Positions 1-7,142 are shown, counted from the stretch's first letter. The stretch: 12,877 bases of DNA from Xanthobacteraceae bacterium (GCA_025929595.1 JAICQA010000042.1:1-12877); one strand, 5' to 3'. Made by a program: numbers and translations. Notes: generated by a model from the sequence alone, not told the origin.

Positions 1-393
1 CAGCACGACCGTGCTCGCGCACGAAAGCGCGAGGCCGAAGATCAGGCCGGCGGCGATGTTCCAGCCCATGGCCCAGGCGAGGCCCATGCCGAGCAAGGTT
101 GCCATGGCGATCTGACCGATCGCGCCCGGAATCGCGATCGATGCCACCGACAAGAGCGAGCCGATGGAGAAATGCAGGCCGACGCCGAACATCAGCAGGA
201 TCACGCCGATCTCGGCGAGTTCGCCGGCGAGCGACTGGTCCGCCACGAAGCCCGGGGTGTAGGGACCAACCAGAATGCCCGCCACCAGGTAGCCGACGAG
301 GGGCGAAATGCGCAGCTTCTGCGCCACCGCGCCGAGCACGAAGGCGAGCACGAGGCCCAGTGCGATGGTCGCGATCAGCGGATGTTGGTCCAT
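1..393 (-). CDS. CPA2-type monovalent cation:proton antiporter (KefB/YbaL-like), partial, N-terminal 131 aa
   Basis: An open frame begins at ATG 393-391 and runs off the left edge, so only the N-terminal 131 residues are visible. The translation starts MDQHPLIATIALGLVLAF and is strongly hydrophobic, with about four membrane segments (residues roughly 5-22, 30-47, 60-76, 87-110). It contains KLRISPLVGYLVAGILVGP followed by LAEIGVILLMFGVGLHF, hallmarks of the Na+/H+ exchanger fold of the CPA2 family (KefB, KefC, YbaL). The family exchanges K+ or Na+ for H+ across the inner membrane; many members carry a C-terminal NAD-binding RCK/TrkA-N domain, which would lie outside the window. The gene lies 81 bp downstream of mutY on the same strand, so read-through or its own promoter are both possible. 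Family assignment is secure; ion and the presence of a regulatory domain cannot be judged. Confidence 0.88.
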   Translation of the reverse strand, partial: MDQHPLIATIALGLVLAFVLGAVAQKLRISPLVGYLVAGILVGPYTPGFVADQSLAGELAEIGVILLMFGVGLHFSIGSLLSVASIAIPGAIGQIAMATLLGMGLAWAMGWNIAAGLIFGLALSCASTVVL

Positions 394-428
394 ACGGTCT
401 TGACTGCCTTACGTTTTTCCCCGCTGCG

Positions 429-458
429 ATTGTAAGGGCATTTTGTTCTGCCGCGGAA
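429..458 (-). promoter_or_regulatory. Possible promoter of the antiporter gene
   Basis: On the minus strand a TACAAT hexamer (429-434) matches the -10 consensus in five of six positions. The best -35 partner, TTCCGC (453-458, spacer 18), is poor. It would start transcription roughly 30 bp before the antiporter ATG. The 81-bp gap also carries the word CCTTACG twice (407-413 and 463-469) and GTAAGG once (432-437), which could be chance. Low confidence. Confidence 0.25.
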
Positions 459-474
459 CCACCTTACGCTTTTT

Positions 475-1608
475 TTATGTCTGATGATCCTCCGGCAGGG
501 CGTGCGCCACGACCTTTCGCATCAGGGTCGGCAGCGCTTCCCCGTCGAGCCGCTCGCGCTTGACGAACCGCATCTCGCGCGGGGCCTCCGTTTCCTTCGG
601 CGCTGAGGCGACGAAGACCGTCAGCTCGAGCGGAAAGTGCGTGAAAACATGACGGACACTGCCCGGCCGGCGGCGCCATTCGATGGCGGAGACGAAAGGA
701 ATGAGGCGATTGGCCGCGCGACTCGCGTTGCGTAGATCGAAGTCGGCGCTCCAGTCGGTGCCCGGAATTTCCGTCATGCCGCCAAGCAGCCCTTCGCGCG
801 GACGACGGCGGACGAGCACCGCACCGTCTTCCCGCACGACCACGAAGGCAGCGCCGCGACGCAGCGCGCCTTCGGACTTCGGTGTCCGGCGCGGCAGCTC
901 TTCTGCCTCACCGCGCGCACGTGCAATACAGACCTCATTCCACGGGCAGAGTGCGCAGTCCGGGCGCTTCGGCGTACAAATGGTCGCGCCGAGATCCATC
1001 ATGGCCTGCGCGAAATCGCCCGCTCGTTCGTCGGGTACGAGCCGCTCGGCGAGCCGCCGCAGTTCGGGCTTGGCGGCGGGGAGCGGGGTTTCAATGGCGA
1101 AAAGTCGGGCGATGACGCGTTCAATGTTGCCGTCCACAGGTGTCGCCTTGCGGCCGAAGGCAATGGCGGCAATCGCGGCCGCGGTGTAGGGGCCGATGCC
1201 TGGCAGTTCACGCAAGGCTTCTTCCGTGTCGGGGAAGCGGCCGTCATGGCGGAGCACAACCTCACAGGCGCAGGCATAGAGATTGCGCGCGCGGGCGTAG
1301 TAGCCGAGCCCGGCCCAGAGCTTCAGGACGCTATCGAGCCGCGCCGCCGCCAGCGTTTCAATGGTCGGAAAGCGCGCGAGGAAGCGCTCATAATATCGCG
1401 CCACGGTTTCGACGCGCGTCTGCTGCAACATGATTTCCGAGAGCCAGACCCGGTACGGATCGGGCCTGCCACCGGGCGCCACGCGCCAGGGCAAGTCGCG
1501 CCGCTCGCGGTCGTACCAGCGCAGCAGATTCTGCGCGGACGGAGCGGGGATTGCGGGGCCCGAGCCGCCTCGCCGCTTCGTCCGGCCCGCATCGCCTGCT
1601 AGCGTCAT
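475..1608 (-). CDS. mutY: A/G-specific adenine DNA glycosylase MutY
   Basis: This 377-aa protein removes adenine mispaired with 8-oxoguanine (base-excision repair of oxidised guanine). The visible hallmarks are the catalytic-domain block WLSEIMLQQTRVETV (residues 55-69; E58 corresponds to the catalytic Glu), helix-hairpin-helix ELPGIGPYTAAAI (135-147), and VDGN with the catalytic Asp at 159. The 4Fe-4S cluster cysteines are C211, C218, C221 and C227 (spacing C-x6-C-x2-C-x5-C). The C-terminal part (about 250-370) is the Nudix-like 8-oxoG recognition domain with FTHFPLEL (322-329). Length is in the usual 350-390 range. The ATG at 1608 gives an N-terminus about 20 residues longer than E. coli MutY; an AAGGA lies almost directly against the ATG, which is unusually close. 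The same frame stays open to 2160, but that part is antisense to the neighbouring gene and is not coding. It is divergent from the DUF721 gene. Confidence 0.95.
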   Translation of the reverse strand: MTLAGDAGRTKRRGGSGPAIPAPSAQNLLRWYDRERRDLPWRVAPGGRPDPYRVWLSEIMLQQTRVETVARYYERFLARFPTIETLAAARLDSVLKLWAGLGYYARARNLYACACEVVLRHDGRFPDTEEALRELPGIGPYTAAAIAAIAFGRKATPVDGNIERVIARLFAIETPLPAAKPELRRLAERLVPDERAGDFAQAMMDLGATICTPKRPDCALCPWNEVCIARARGEAEELPRRTPKSEGALRRGAAFVVVREDGAVLVRRRPREGLLGGMTEIPGTDWSADFDLRNASRAANRLIPFVSAIEWRRRPGSVRHVFTHFPLELTVFVASAPKETEAPREMRFVKRERLDGEALPTLMRKVVAHALPEDHQT

Positions 1609-1635
1609 GTCCTTCGATTGGCAGAGAGCCGCATT

Positions 1636-2124
1636 GTGAACAAGCCCAGACGCGCGCAAGGACGCCCCCTCGCCGACCTCGTCGGCGGCGCATTGCAATC
1701 GGCCTTCAAGCGGCAGGGCTTTGCGGCGGTCGACATCATCTCCCATTGGGAGGACATCGTAGGACCGGAGCTGGCCGGTCGCACCGAACCGCTGCGTCTG
1801 GTGTGGCCGCGGCGCGAGGACCCATTCTCGACCGGCACGCTGACCGTGCGGGTCGAGGGCGCCTATGCGCTCGAATTGCAGCACCTCGCCCCCGTCGTGA
1901 TCGAACGGGTGAACCGCTATTTCGGCTGGGCCTGTGTCGGGAGGCTTGCGATCCGCCAAGGCCCCGTGACCCGCAAGGCCCGGAAAGCCGACCTGCCCGT
2001 CGAACCGGATCCGGAGGCCGTGGCGCAGGTCGAGCAAAGCCTCGGCGAATTCGAGGACGAGGAGCTGAAATCCGCGCTCGCCCGGCTCGGCGCCATGGTG
2101 AAAGGCGGCGTCACGCGGGCGTGA
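1636..2124 (+). CDS. DUF721 / DciA-like protein
   Basis: This 162-aa protein has the DUF721 signature: a basic N-terminus, RPLADLVGGAL (10-20), W38-x2-IVGPELAGRTEPLRLVWPR (38-59), then VRVEGAYALELQHLAPVVIERVN (71-93) followed by YFG, the KH-like fold region. A charged tail (about 112-162) follows. DUF721 includes DciA, which loads or assists the replicative helicase DnaB in bacteria without DnaC, so a role in replication is a reasonable inference but is not proven for alphaproteobacterial members. I prefer GTG at 1636 as start because related proteins begin close to this KP-R motif and an AGAG lies 7 nt upstream. A TTG at 1618 in frame would add six residues but has no ribosome binding site. 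It is divergent from mutY with about 27 bp between starts, and 89 bp ahead of the DsbA-like gene. Confidence 0.85.
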   Translation: MNKPRRAQGRPLADLVGGALQSAFKRQGFAAVDIISHWEDIVGPELAGRTEPLRLVWPRREDPFSTGTLTVRVEGAYALELQHLAPVVIERVNRYFGWACVGRLAIRQGPVTRKARKADLPVEPDPEAVAQVEQSLGEFEDEELKSALARLGAMVKGGVTRA

Positions 2125-2150
2125 TGAGCGCCCCGGCAAGAGTTCCCAGA

Positions 2151-2178
2151 CTTGCCACATTCCGCTTCGTTGCTAATT
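2151..2178 (+). promoter_or_regulatory. Candidate promoter of the DsbA-like gene
   Basis: CTTGCC (2151-2156) and CTAATT (2173-2178), spaced 16 bp, resemble the rhizobial housekeeping promoter form CTTGAC-N17-CTATAT. It would give a leader of roughly 30 nt before GTG 2214. It shares the word GACTTGCCAC and the CTAATT hexamer with the region before atpI. The match is moderate and the spacing slightly short. Confidence 0.35.
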
Positions 2179-2213
2179 AGAATGGCTGGGCCGACCGCCC
2201 TTGGAGGACTCCC

Positions 2214-2861
2214 GTGACCCTTTCGCGCCGCCATCTGCTCGCCGGCATCGGCACCGCCGCACTGACCGGCCCCGCGTTTCTGAGCGGCGTGCAAGTCGCG
2301 CGGGCGCAGGACGTGAGCCTCGTCGAGCTCTACAAGGCCGGGCCGCTCGGCGACAAAGTGCTGGGCTCGGACAGCGCACCGGTCACCATCGTCGAATATG
2401 CGTCGGTCACCTGCCCGCACTGCGCGGCATTCCACCAGAACACGTACCCGGCGCTGAAGTCGAAATATATCGACACCGGCAAGGTGAAGCTCATCTTCCG
2501 CGAGTTTCCGACGCAGCCGGCGGCGGTCGCGATGGCGGGTTTCATGCTCGCGCGCTGCGCGGAGGACAAATACTACCCGATGCTCGACGCGATCTTCAGC
2601 CAGCAACAGAGTTGGGCGCAGGACCCCTATAATGGCCTCCTGCGAATCGCGCGCCAGGCGGGCTTCAGCCAGGAAAAGTTCGAAGCGTGCCTGAAGGACC
2701 AGAAGCTCGCCGAACAAATCCAGGCGGTCGCGCAACGCGGCAACGAGCAGTTCAAGGTGGAGTCGACGCCGACGTTCTTCATCAACGGCAAGAAGTATGT
2801 CGGCGCACTGTCGATGCCGGAACTCGAGAAAATCGTTGAGCCATTGTTGAAATCGTCCTGA
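2214..2861 (+). CDS. DsbA-family thiol:disulfide oxidoreductase, exported (Tat-like signal)
   Basis: This 215-aa protein starts at GTG 2214, preceded by a good GGAGG (2203-2207). The N-terminus SRRHLLAGIGTAAL with a later ARA before QD (about residue 31/32) reads as a signal peptide with a twin-arginine-like motif, so the product should act in the periplasm. The thioredoxin-fold core has VTIVEYASVTCPHCAAFH with the redox pair C67-P-H-C70 and the cis-proline segment ESTPTFFINGKK (T185-P186). Extra cysteines are at 114 and 159. CPHC is the E. coli DsbA active-site dipeptide and suggests an oxidase, but family members (DsbA, thioredoxin_4, BdbD-like) vary in role. No DsbB is visible here. It lies 120 bp upstream of smc on the same strand, an arrangement I recall from other Hyphomicrobiales; the link with smc is probably positional. 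Confidence 0.9.
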   Translation: MTLSRRHLLAGIGTAALTGPAFLSGVQVARAQDVSLVELYKAGPLGDKVLGSDSAPVTIVEYASVTCPHCAAFHQNTYPALKSKYIDTGKVKLIFREFPTQPAAVAMAGFMLARCAEDKYYPMLDAIFSQQQSWAQDPYNGLLRIARQAGFSQEKFEACLKDQKLAEQIQAVAQRGNEQFKVESTPTFFINGKKYVGALSMPELEKIVEPLLKSS

Positions 2862-2981
2862 TTAAGCCAAAAAGCCAGTGAAAACAGGGGCTTTCCTGCC
2901 TTGCAGGTGCCTCCCCGGCAAAGCATCTTGGAGACGGAAGCGAATCACGCGGAACCTGCGTGAGCGCGTAAAGGCGTATTC
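2862..2981 (+). other. Leader between the DsbA-like gene and smc, with small inverted repeats
   Basis: This 120-bp gap has no open frame of note. It contains a short hairpin CCTGC-CTT-GCAGG (2895-2907), a weaker AAAGCC/GGCTTT pair before it, and one GANTC site (GAATC, 2942-2946) of the kind methylated by CcrM in alphaproteobacteria. I see no convincing T-rich terminator and only weak promoter-like words (CTTGCA 2900-2905). It may be read through from the upstream gene. Confidence 0.3.
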
Positions 2982-5900
2982 ATGCAATTCACCCGTCTGC
3001 GGCTGATCGGTTTCAAATCCTTCGTCGAACCGTCCGAATTCCTGATCGAGCCGGGTCTCACCGGTATCGTCGGGCCGAACGGCTGCGGCAAATCCAATCT
3101 CGTCGAAGCGCTGCGCTGGGTCATGGGCGAGAGCTCGCACAAGTCGCTGCGCGCGCCGAGCATGGACGAGGTCATTTTCGCCGGCACCACGAACCGCCCG
3201 AGCCGCAACATGGCCGAGGTGGTGCTGTCGATCGATAACGCCGACCACACGGCGCCCGAGGGCATGAACGAAGACGTGCTCGAAATCTCGCGTCGCATCG
3301 AGCGTGAGGCGGGGTCGGCCTATCGCGTGAATGGGCGCGAAGTGCGCGCACGCGACGTGCAACTCCTATTCGCGGACGCCTCTTCCGGTTCGCGCTCGCC
3401 CGCGCTCGTGCGCCAAGGGCAGATCGGCGAGATCATCAATGCAAAGCCGGAGCAGCGCCGCCGCCTGCTTGAAGAAGCGGCCGGCATCGCCGGCCTGCAC
3501 CAGCGCAAGCATGAGGCCGAAACGCGACTGAAGGGCGCCGAGCACAATCTTCAGCGCGTCGAGGACGTGATCACGCAGATCGCAAGCCAGATGGACGGGC
3601 TGAAGCGGCAGGCCCGCCAAGCCGTTCGCTACAAGAATGTCTCGGCGGAAATCCGCAAGCAGCAGGCCATTCTCTCGGCGCTGCGCTGGCGCGAGGCCGA
3701 AGCCGCGGTCGCCGAAGCCGAGCGGGTGCTCGACCTCGCGGTACGCACGGTCGCAGACCGCACCGTCGCGCATGGCGAATCCAACCGCGCGCGCGGCGAA
3801 GCCGCCGAGCGCGTCGGCCCGCTGCGCGACGCCGAAGCGATTGCCGCCGCTGCACTTCAGCGCCTCACCGTCGCCCGCACCGATCTTGAGCGCGAAGAGG
3901 CGCGCGCCAAGGCACGCACCGAGGAACTGGAGCGTCGTCTCGCGCAACTCACGCAGGACATGGAGCGCGAGCGCGCATTGGCCGCCGACGCGCAGGAAGT
4001 CCTGCAGCGCTTGACCACCGAGGAGCAGGCGCTGGCGGCGGAAACCTCCGCGAGCGAACGCGGCGAAGCGACCGCGCGCGAGCGGCTCACCGCCGCCGAA
4101 GCCGCGCTCAGCCGCAGCGAACAGGCATTTGCCGACGCGACGGCCGCGCTTGCGGACCTCACCGCGCGGCGTGCGCAAATGGATCGCACGATCGCGGACG
4201 CGGGCGAACGGATCGCAAAGCTAGAGCGCGAGATCGCCGAGATCGACCGCGAGACCGCGACGTTGCAGCAAACGGCCGACGCCGACATTGCGAAGCTCGG
4301 CGCGGAAAGTGCGGCCGCGCATGAATCGCTTGCCGCCGCCGACGCGACCGCGTTGCGCGCCGAAGCCGCGCGTTCGGCCGCCGCGCAGGCGCTCGATGCC
4401 GCGCGCCGTCCACTCGCGCAGGCCGAAAGCCAATTGCATCGCCTTGAAACCGAGGCGCGCACGCTCGCGAAGGTCCTCGACGTCGAAAAGAAGAAGCTTT
4501 GGCCGCCGGTGCTCGACACCATTACCGTGGCGCAGGGCTTTGAAACCGCGCTCGGTGCGGCACTCGGCGACGATCTCGACGCGCCGACCGACGCCGCCTC
4601 GCCCATGCATTGGGCCGGCGCCGACAATTCGGGTGATCCTGCGCTGCCGGCCGGCGCGGAGCCGCTTTCGACCCATGTCACGGCGCCCACCGCGCTCGCG
4701 CGCCGCCTCGCCCAGATCGGCATTGTCTCGCGCGCCGACGGCCGCGCACTGGCCGAGCAACTCAAGCCCGGCCAACGGCTCGTGTCGCGCGAAGGCGATC
4801 TCTGGCGTTGGGATGGTTTCACCGTCACCTCCGACGCGCCGACGGCGGCCGCCCGCCGCCTCGCCGCGCGCAACCGGCTCGCCGAGCTCGACCGGGAGAT
4901 CGAAGCCGCACGCGGCCATGTCGCGCGACTGACGGACGCCGCGGTTAAGGCCGAAGAAGAATCCCGCGCGGCGGAAACCGCCGAGGGCGAAGCGCGCGGA
5001 CAGCACCGCGCCATGCAGACAGGGTTCGACGTGGCGCGCGAAGCGCTCGCGTCCGCCGAACGTCGTGCCAGCGACCGGCTGACCCGCATTTCGGCGCTGG
5101 CGGAAGGCCGGACGCGCCTTGTCTCCAGCCGCGACGAAGTAGCGGCCGGCCGCACCGAAGGCGAAACCGCCATCGGCACGCTTCCCCTGGCCGCAACGCT
5201 CGAAGCGCGGCTCGAAGAGTGCCGCACAATCGTCGGCCAGGATCGCGCCGCCTTGGCCGCGACCAAGGCCGAAGTCGAAGGCATCGAGCGCGAGCGGTCG
5301 GCGCGGGCGCATCGGCTCACTGCGATCAGTGCGGAGCGTGCCGCCTGGCACGAGCGCGAAGAGCGCGCGGGCGCGCACTTGCAGTCGCTCGACGAACGCG
5401 TCACGGAAACCCGCAACGAGCGCAGCACACTCGATGAGGCGCCAGCGCAATTCGCCGCGCAGCGTCAGGAATTGATGTCGAAGATCGCCGAAGCCGAAGC
5501 CAACCGGCAGCAGGCGGGCGACCGTCTTTCGGAAGCCGAGCAGGCCGCGACCGACGCGGACCGCGCCGCACGTGCGGCGCATGAGGCGCTCTCGTCGGCG
5601 CGCGAGGAGTCGGCGCGCGCGGAGACGCGCATCGAAGGCGCACGGCAGCGCCGCGCGGAACTCCTGCGCGACGTCAGCGAAGTGCTCGGCGGCGCGCCCG
5701 ACGCGGGCCGCATCGCCGAAATTCTCGGCGAGCAACCCGAGGCGATCGAGGTCGCGGCGGTCGAAGCGGAAATGCAAAAGCTCACGGACACCCGTGAGCG
5801 GCTCGGTGGCGTGAACCTGCGCGCCGAAGAAGAGTTCGCGGAGGTCGAGACGCAATACAACAGCCTCGCGTCGGAGCGCGACGACCTGATCGAAGCGATC

Positions 5901-6428
5901 AAACGGCTGCGCCAGGGAATTTCCAATCTCGACCGCGAGGCGCGCGCCCGCCTCGTCGCCTCGTTCGAGACCGTCAACAATCACTTCAAGAAGCTGTTCA
6001 CCGGCCTGTTCGCGGGCGGCACCGCCGAGCTGATCCTCACGGACCACGAGGATCCGCTGCAGGCCGGCCTCGACATCATCGCGCGCCCGCCCGGCAAGAA
6101 GCCGCAGACGCTGTCGCTGCTGTCGGGCGGCGAGCAGGCGCTGACCGCCATGTCGCTGATATTCGCGGTGTTTCTTACCAATCCCGCGCCAGTCTGCGTG
6201 CTGGACGAAGTCGACGCGCCGCTCGACGACAACAACGTCGAACGTTTCTGCGGCCTGCTCGACGAGATGACGAAGCTCACCAACACGCGCTTCATGATCG
6301 TCACGCACAACCCGATCACGATGGCCCGTATGCACCGGCTTTACGGGGTGACAATGGCCGAGCAGGGCATTTCGCAGCTCGTCTCGGTCAATCTCGAGAC
6401 CGCGCAGCAATTCCGCGAGGCGAGTTAA
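2982..6428 (+). CDS. smc: Chromosome segregation/condensation ATPase SMC
   Basis: This 1148-aa condensin core subunit compacts and segregates the chromosome together with ScpA/ScpB, which are not in the window. The N-terminal head carries FKSFVEP and Walker A GPNGCGKSN (31-39). Long Ala/Glu/Arg-rich coiled coils follow (about 170-500 and 630-960) around a central hinge (about 505-625). The C-terminal head has LGGVNLRAEEEF (from 941), the ABC signature LSGGEQ (1047-1052), Walker B VCVLDE (1071-1076) and a D-loop VDAPLDDNN. Length is normal for bacterial SMC (1150-1190). ATG 2982 gives the family N-terminus MQFTRLRLIGFKSF; the ribosome site AAAGG (2970-2974) is weak. The hinge is short and ends in WRWDGFTV in place of a Gly-rich TGG-type segment (see findings). 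The repetitive coiled-coil codons create long open frames on the opposite strand that are not genes. Confidence 0.97.
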   Translation: MQFTRLRLIGFKSFVEPSEFLIEPGLTGIVGPNGCGKSNLVEALRWVMGESSHKSLRAPSMDEVIFAGTTNRPSRNMAEVVLSIDNADHTAPEGMNEDVLEISRRIEREAGSAYRVNGREVRARDVQLLFADASSGSRSPALVRQGQIGEIINAKPEQRRRLLEEAAGIAGLHQRKHEAETRLKGAEHNLQRVEDVITQIASQMDGLKRQARQAVRYKNVSAEIRKQQAILSALRWREAEAAVAEAERVLDLAVRTVADRTVAHGESNRARGEAAERVGPLRDAEAIAAAALQRLTVARTDLEREEARAKARTEELERRLAQLTQDMERERALAADAQEVLQRLTTEEQALAAETSASERGEATARERLTAAEAALSRSEQAFADATAALADLTARRAQMDRTIADAGERIAKLEREIAEIDRETATLQQTADADIAKLGAESAAAHESLAAADATALRAEAARSAAAQALDAARRPLAQAESQLHRLETEARTLAKVLDVEKKKLWPPVLDTITVAQGFETALGAALGDDLDAPTDAASPMHWAGADNSGDPALPAGAEPLSTHVTAPTALARRLAQIGIVSRADGRALAEQLKPGQRLVSREGDLWRWDGFTVTSDAPTAAARRLAARNRLAELDREIEAARGHVARLTDAAVKAEEESRAAETAEGEARGQHRAMQTGFDVAREALASAERRASDRLTRISALAEGRTRLVSSRDEVAAGRTEGETAIGTLPLAATLEARLEECRTIVGQDRAALAATKAEVEGIERERSARAHRLTAISAERAAWHEREERAGAHLQSLDERVTETRNERSTLDEAPAQFAAQRQELMSKIAEAEANRQQAGDRLSEAEQAATDADRAARAAHEALSSAREESARAETRIEGARQRRAELLRDVSEVLGGAPDAGRIAEILGEQPEAIEVAAVEAEMQKLTDTRERLGGVNLRAEEEFAEVETQYNSLASERDDLIEAIKRLRQGISNLDREARARLVASFETVNNHFKKLFTGLFAGGTAELILTDHEDPLQAGLDIIARPPGKKPQTLSLLSGGEQALTAMSLIFAVFLTNPAPVCVLDEVDAPLDDNNVERFCGLLDEMTKLTNTRFMIVTHNPITMARMHRLYGVTMAEQGISQLVSVNLETAQQFREAS

Positions 6429-6436
6429 CCCACTGC

Positions 6437-6585
6437 GTCATTCCGGGGGCGCGCCCAACGGGTCCGCGCGAAGCGCCGCCCGATGACAGGCTCCGGCGCG
6501 AGCCCGGAGTCCATGCGACGTAGCAGCAAGCTGAAGCTCCCTATGGATTCCGGGCTCCCTCGCTTCGCTCGGGCCCCGGAATGAC
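6437..6585. repeat. Nested palindromic intergenic repeat downstream of smc
   Basis: A 149-bp element is bounded by a perfect 12-bp inverted repeat, GTCATTCCGGGG (6437-6448) and CCCCGGAATGAC (6574-6585). Inside is a second inverted pair, CCCGGAGTCCAT (6503-6514) against ATGGATTCCGGG (6543-6554), matching at 11 of 12. Local hairpins exist too: CTCCGG/CCGGAG (6491-6496/6504-6509), ATTCCGGG/CCCGGAAT (6547-6554/6575-6582), and a 10-bp palindrome GGGCGCGCCC (6447-6456). I recall near-identical ATTCCGGG...CCCCGGAATGAC words scattered in intergenic DNA of Bradyrhizobium and Rhodopseudomonas relatives, so this is probably one copy of a dispersed palindromic family. It begins 8 bp after the smc stop and could also limit read-through from smc. 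No second copy occurs in this window. Confidence 0.75.
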
Positions 6586-6767
6586 ATCAAGATTGGCGTG
6601 CGCCCTTACCCCTGCGGTCATCTTGCCGCTGGCATTTTCCGACGATCTTTCAATTGGATAGGTGGCGTTTCGGTGCCTGCCAATCCTTGACTTGCCACTT
6701 ACCCGCCCCTAATTTGCCCGCGGTTTGCGGCTCTCGCAGGCCATTTCCGTAGTGCGAAGGAAATCCG
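6586..6767 (+). other. Non-coding leader region of the atp (F0) operon
   Basis: This is the remainder of the roughly 340-bp gap between smc and atpI. Apart from the promoter at 6686-6714 I see no gene, RNA or terminator. It is less GC-rich than the flanking genes, consistent with regulatory DNA. Confidence 0.5.
6686..6714 (+). promoter_or_regulatory. Probable housekeeping promoter of the F0 ATP synthase operon
   Basis: CTTGAC (6686-6691), 17 bp, then CTAATT (6709-6714). This has a perfect -35 and the expected spacer of the rhizobial sigma-70 form CTTGAC-N17-CTATAT, with four of six matches in the -10. Transcription would start near 6721, giving a 5' leader of about 47 nt before atpI. It is the only strong promoter-like match in the smc-atpI gap. 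Confidence 0.6.
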
Positions 6768-7121
6768 ATGGCGGATGACCGCCCGCCGAGCGACCGGCGG
6801 GGTAGCGCCGCCGAAGATGCAGCGTTGAGGGCTCGCCTGCGCAGGCTTGGCGAGCAGATCGGCGCCCTCACTCCGAGGCCGAAGGCCGATGACGGCCCGT
6901 CGGCGCAGGGACGAGGCGATCCTTCGAACCTCGCTCGCGCGTTGCGCCTTTCGAGCGAATTCATCGCGGGAATTTTGTTGGGCGGATTTATCGGCTGGCT
7001 CGTGGATTATTTCCTCGGCTGGTCGCCGTGGGGGCTGATCGTGTTTCTCATGCTCGGCTTCGCCGCGGGAACCCTGAATGCGATGCGCTCCGCCGGGCTG
7101 ATCCGCCCGCAGGACAAGTAG
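6768..7121 (+). CDS. atpI: ATP synthase protein I (AtpI)
   Basis: This 117-aa protein has a charged hydrophilic N-terminus (about 1-60) and two membrane helices (about 63-82 and 88-106) with GGFIGWLVDYFLG and the small-residue segment FAAGTLNAMR, the form of the alphaproteobacterial AtpI/Atp1 family. AtpI is not part of the finished enzyme; in other bacteria it helps assembly of the c-ring. ATG 6768 is preceded by GAAGGA (6756-6761). It is the first gene of the F0 operon, 21 bp before atpB, and the upstream promoter supports it as the transcription unit's first gene. Sequence conservation in this family is low, so the call rests on topology plus position. Confidence 0.9.
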   Translation: MADDRPPSDRRGSAAEDAALRARLRRLGEQIGALTPRPKADDGPSAQGRGDPSNLARALRLSSEFIAGILLGGFIGWLVDYFLGWSPWGLIVFLMLGFAAGTLNAMRSAGLIRPQDK

Positions 7122-7142
7122 AGACGGACCGAGACAGGACAG

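Noticed and set aside
99..563. Arg/Ser-rich plus-strand frame near the left edge
   Set aside because: It overlaps the antiporter start, the gap and the mutY 3' end on the other strand; the composition is that of a shadow frame.
1609..2160. N-terminal extension of the mutY frame to give a 561-aa protein
   Set aside because: The extra part is opposite the well-supported DUF721 gene and its translation resembles no MutY extension; ATG 1608 gives a normal-size MutY.
4221..6410. Very long open frame on the minus strand opposite smc (over 700 codons), and a second one at 3857-5428
   Set aside because: They are antisense to the coiled-coil coding sequence of smc; high GC and repeated Glu/Ala/Arg codons remove stops in other frames. 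The translations are low-complexity or show no motif.
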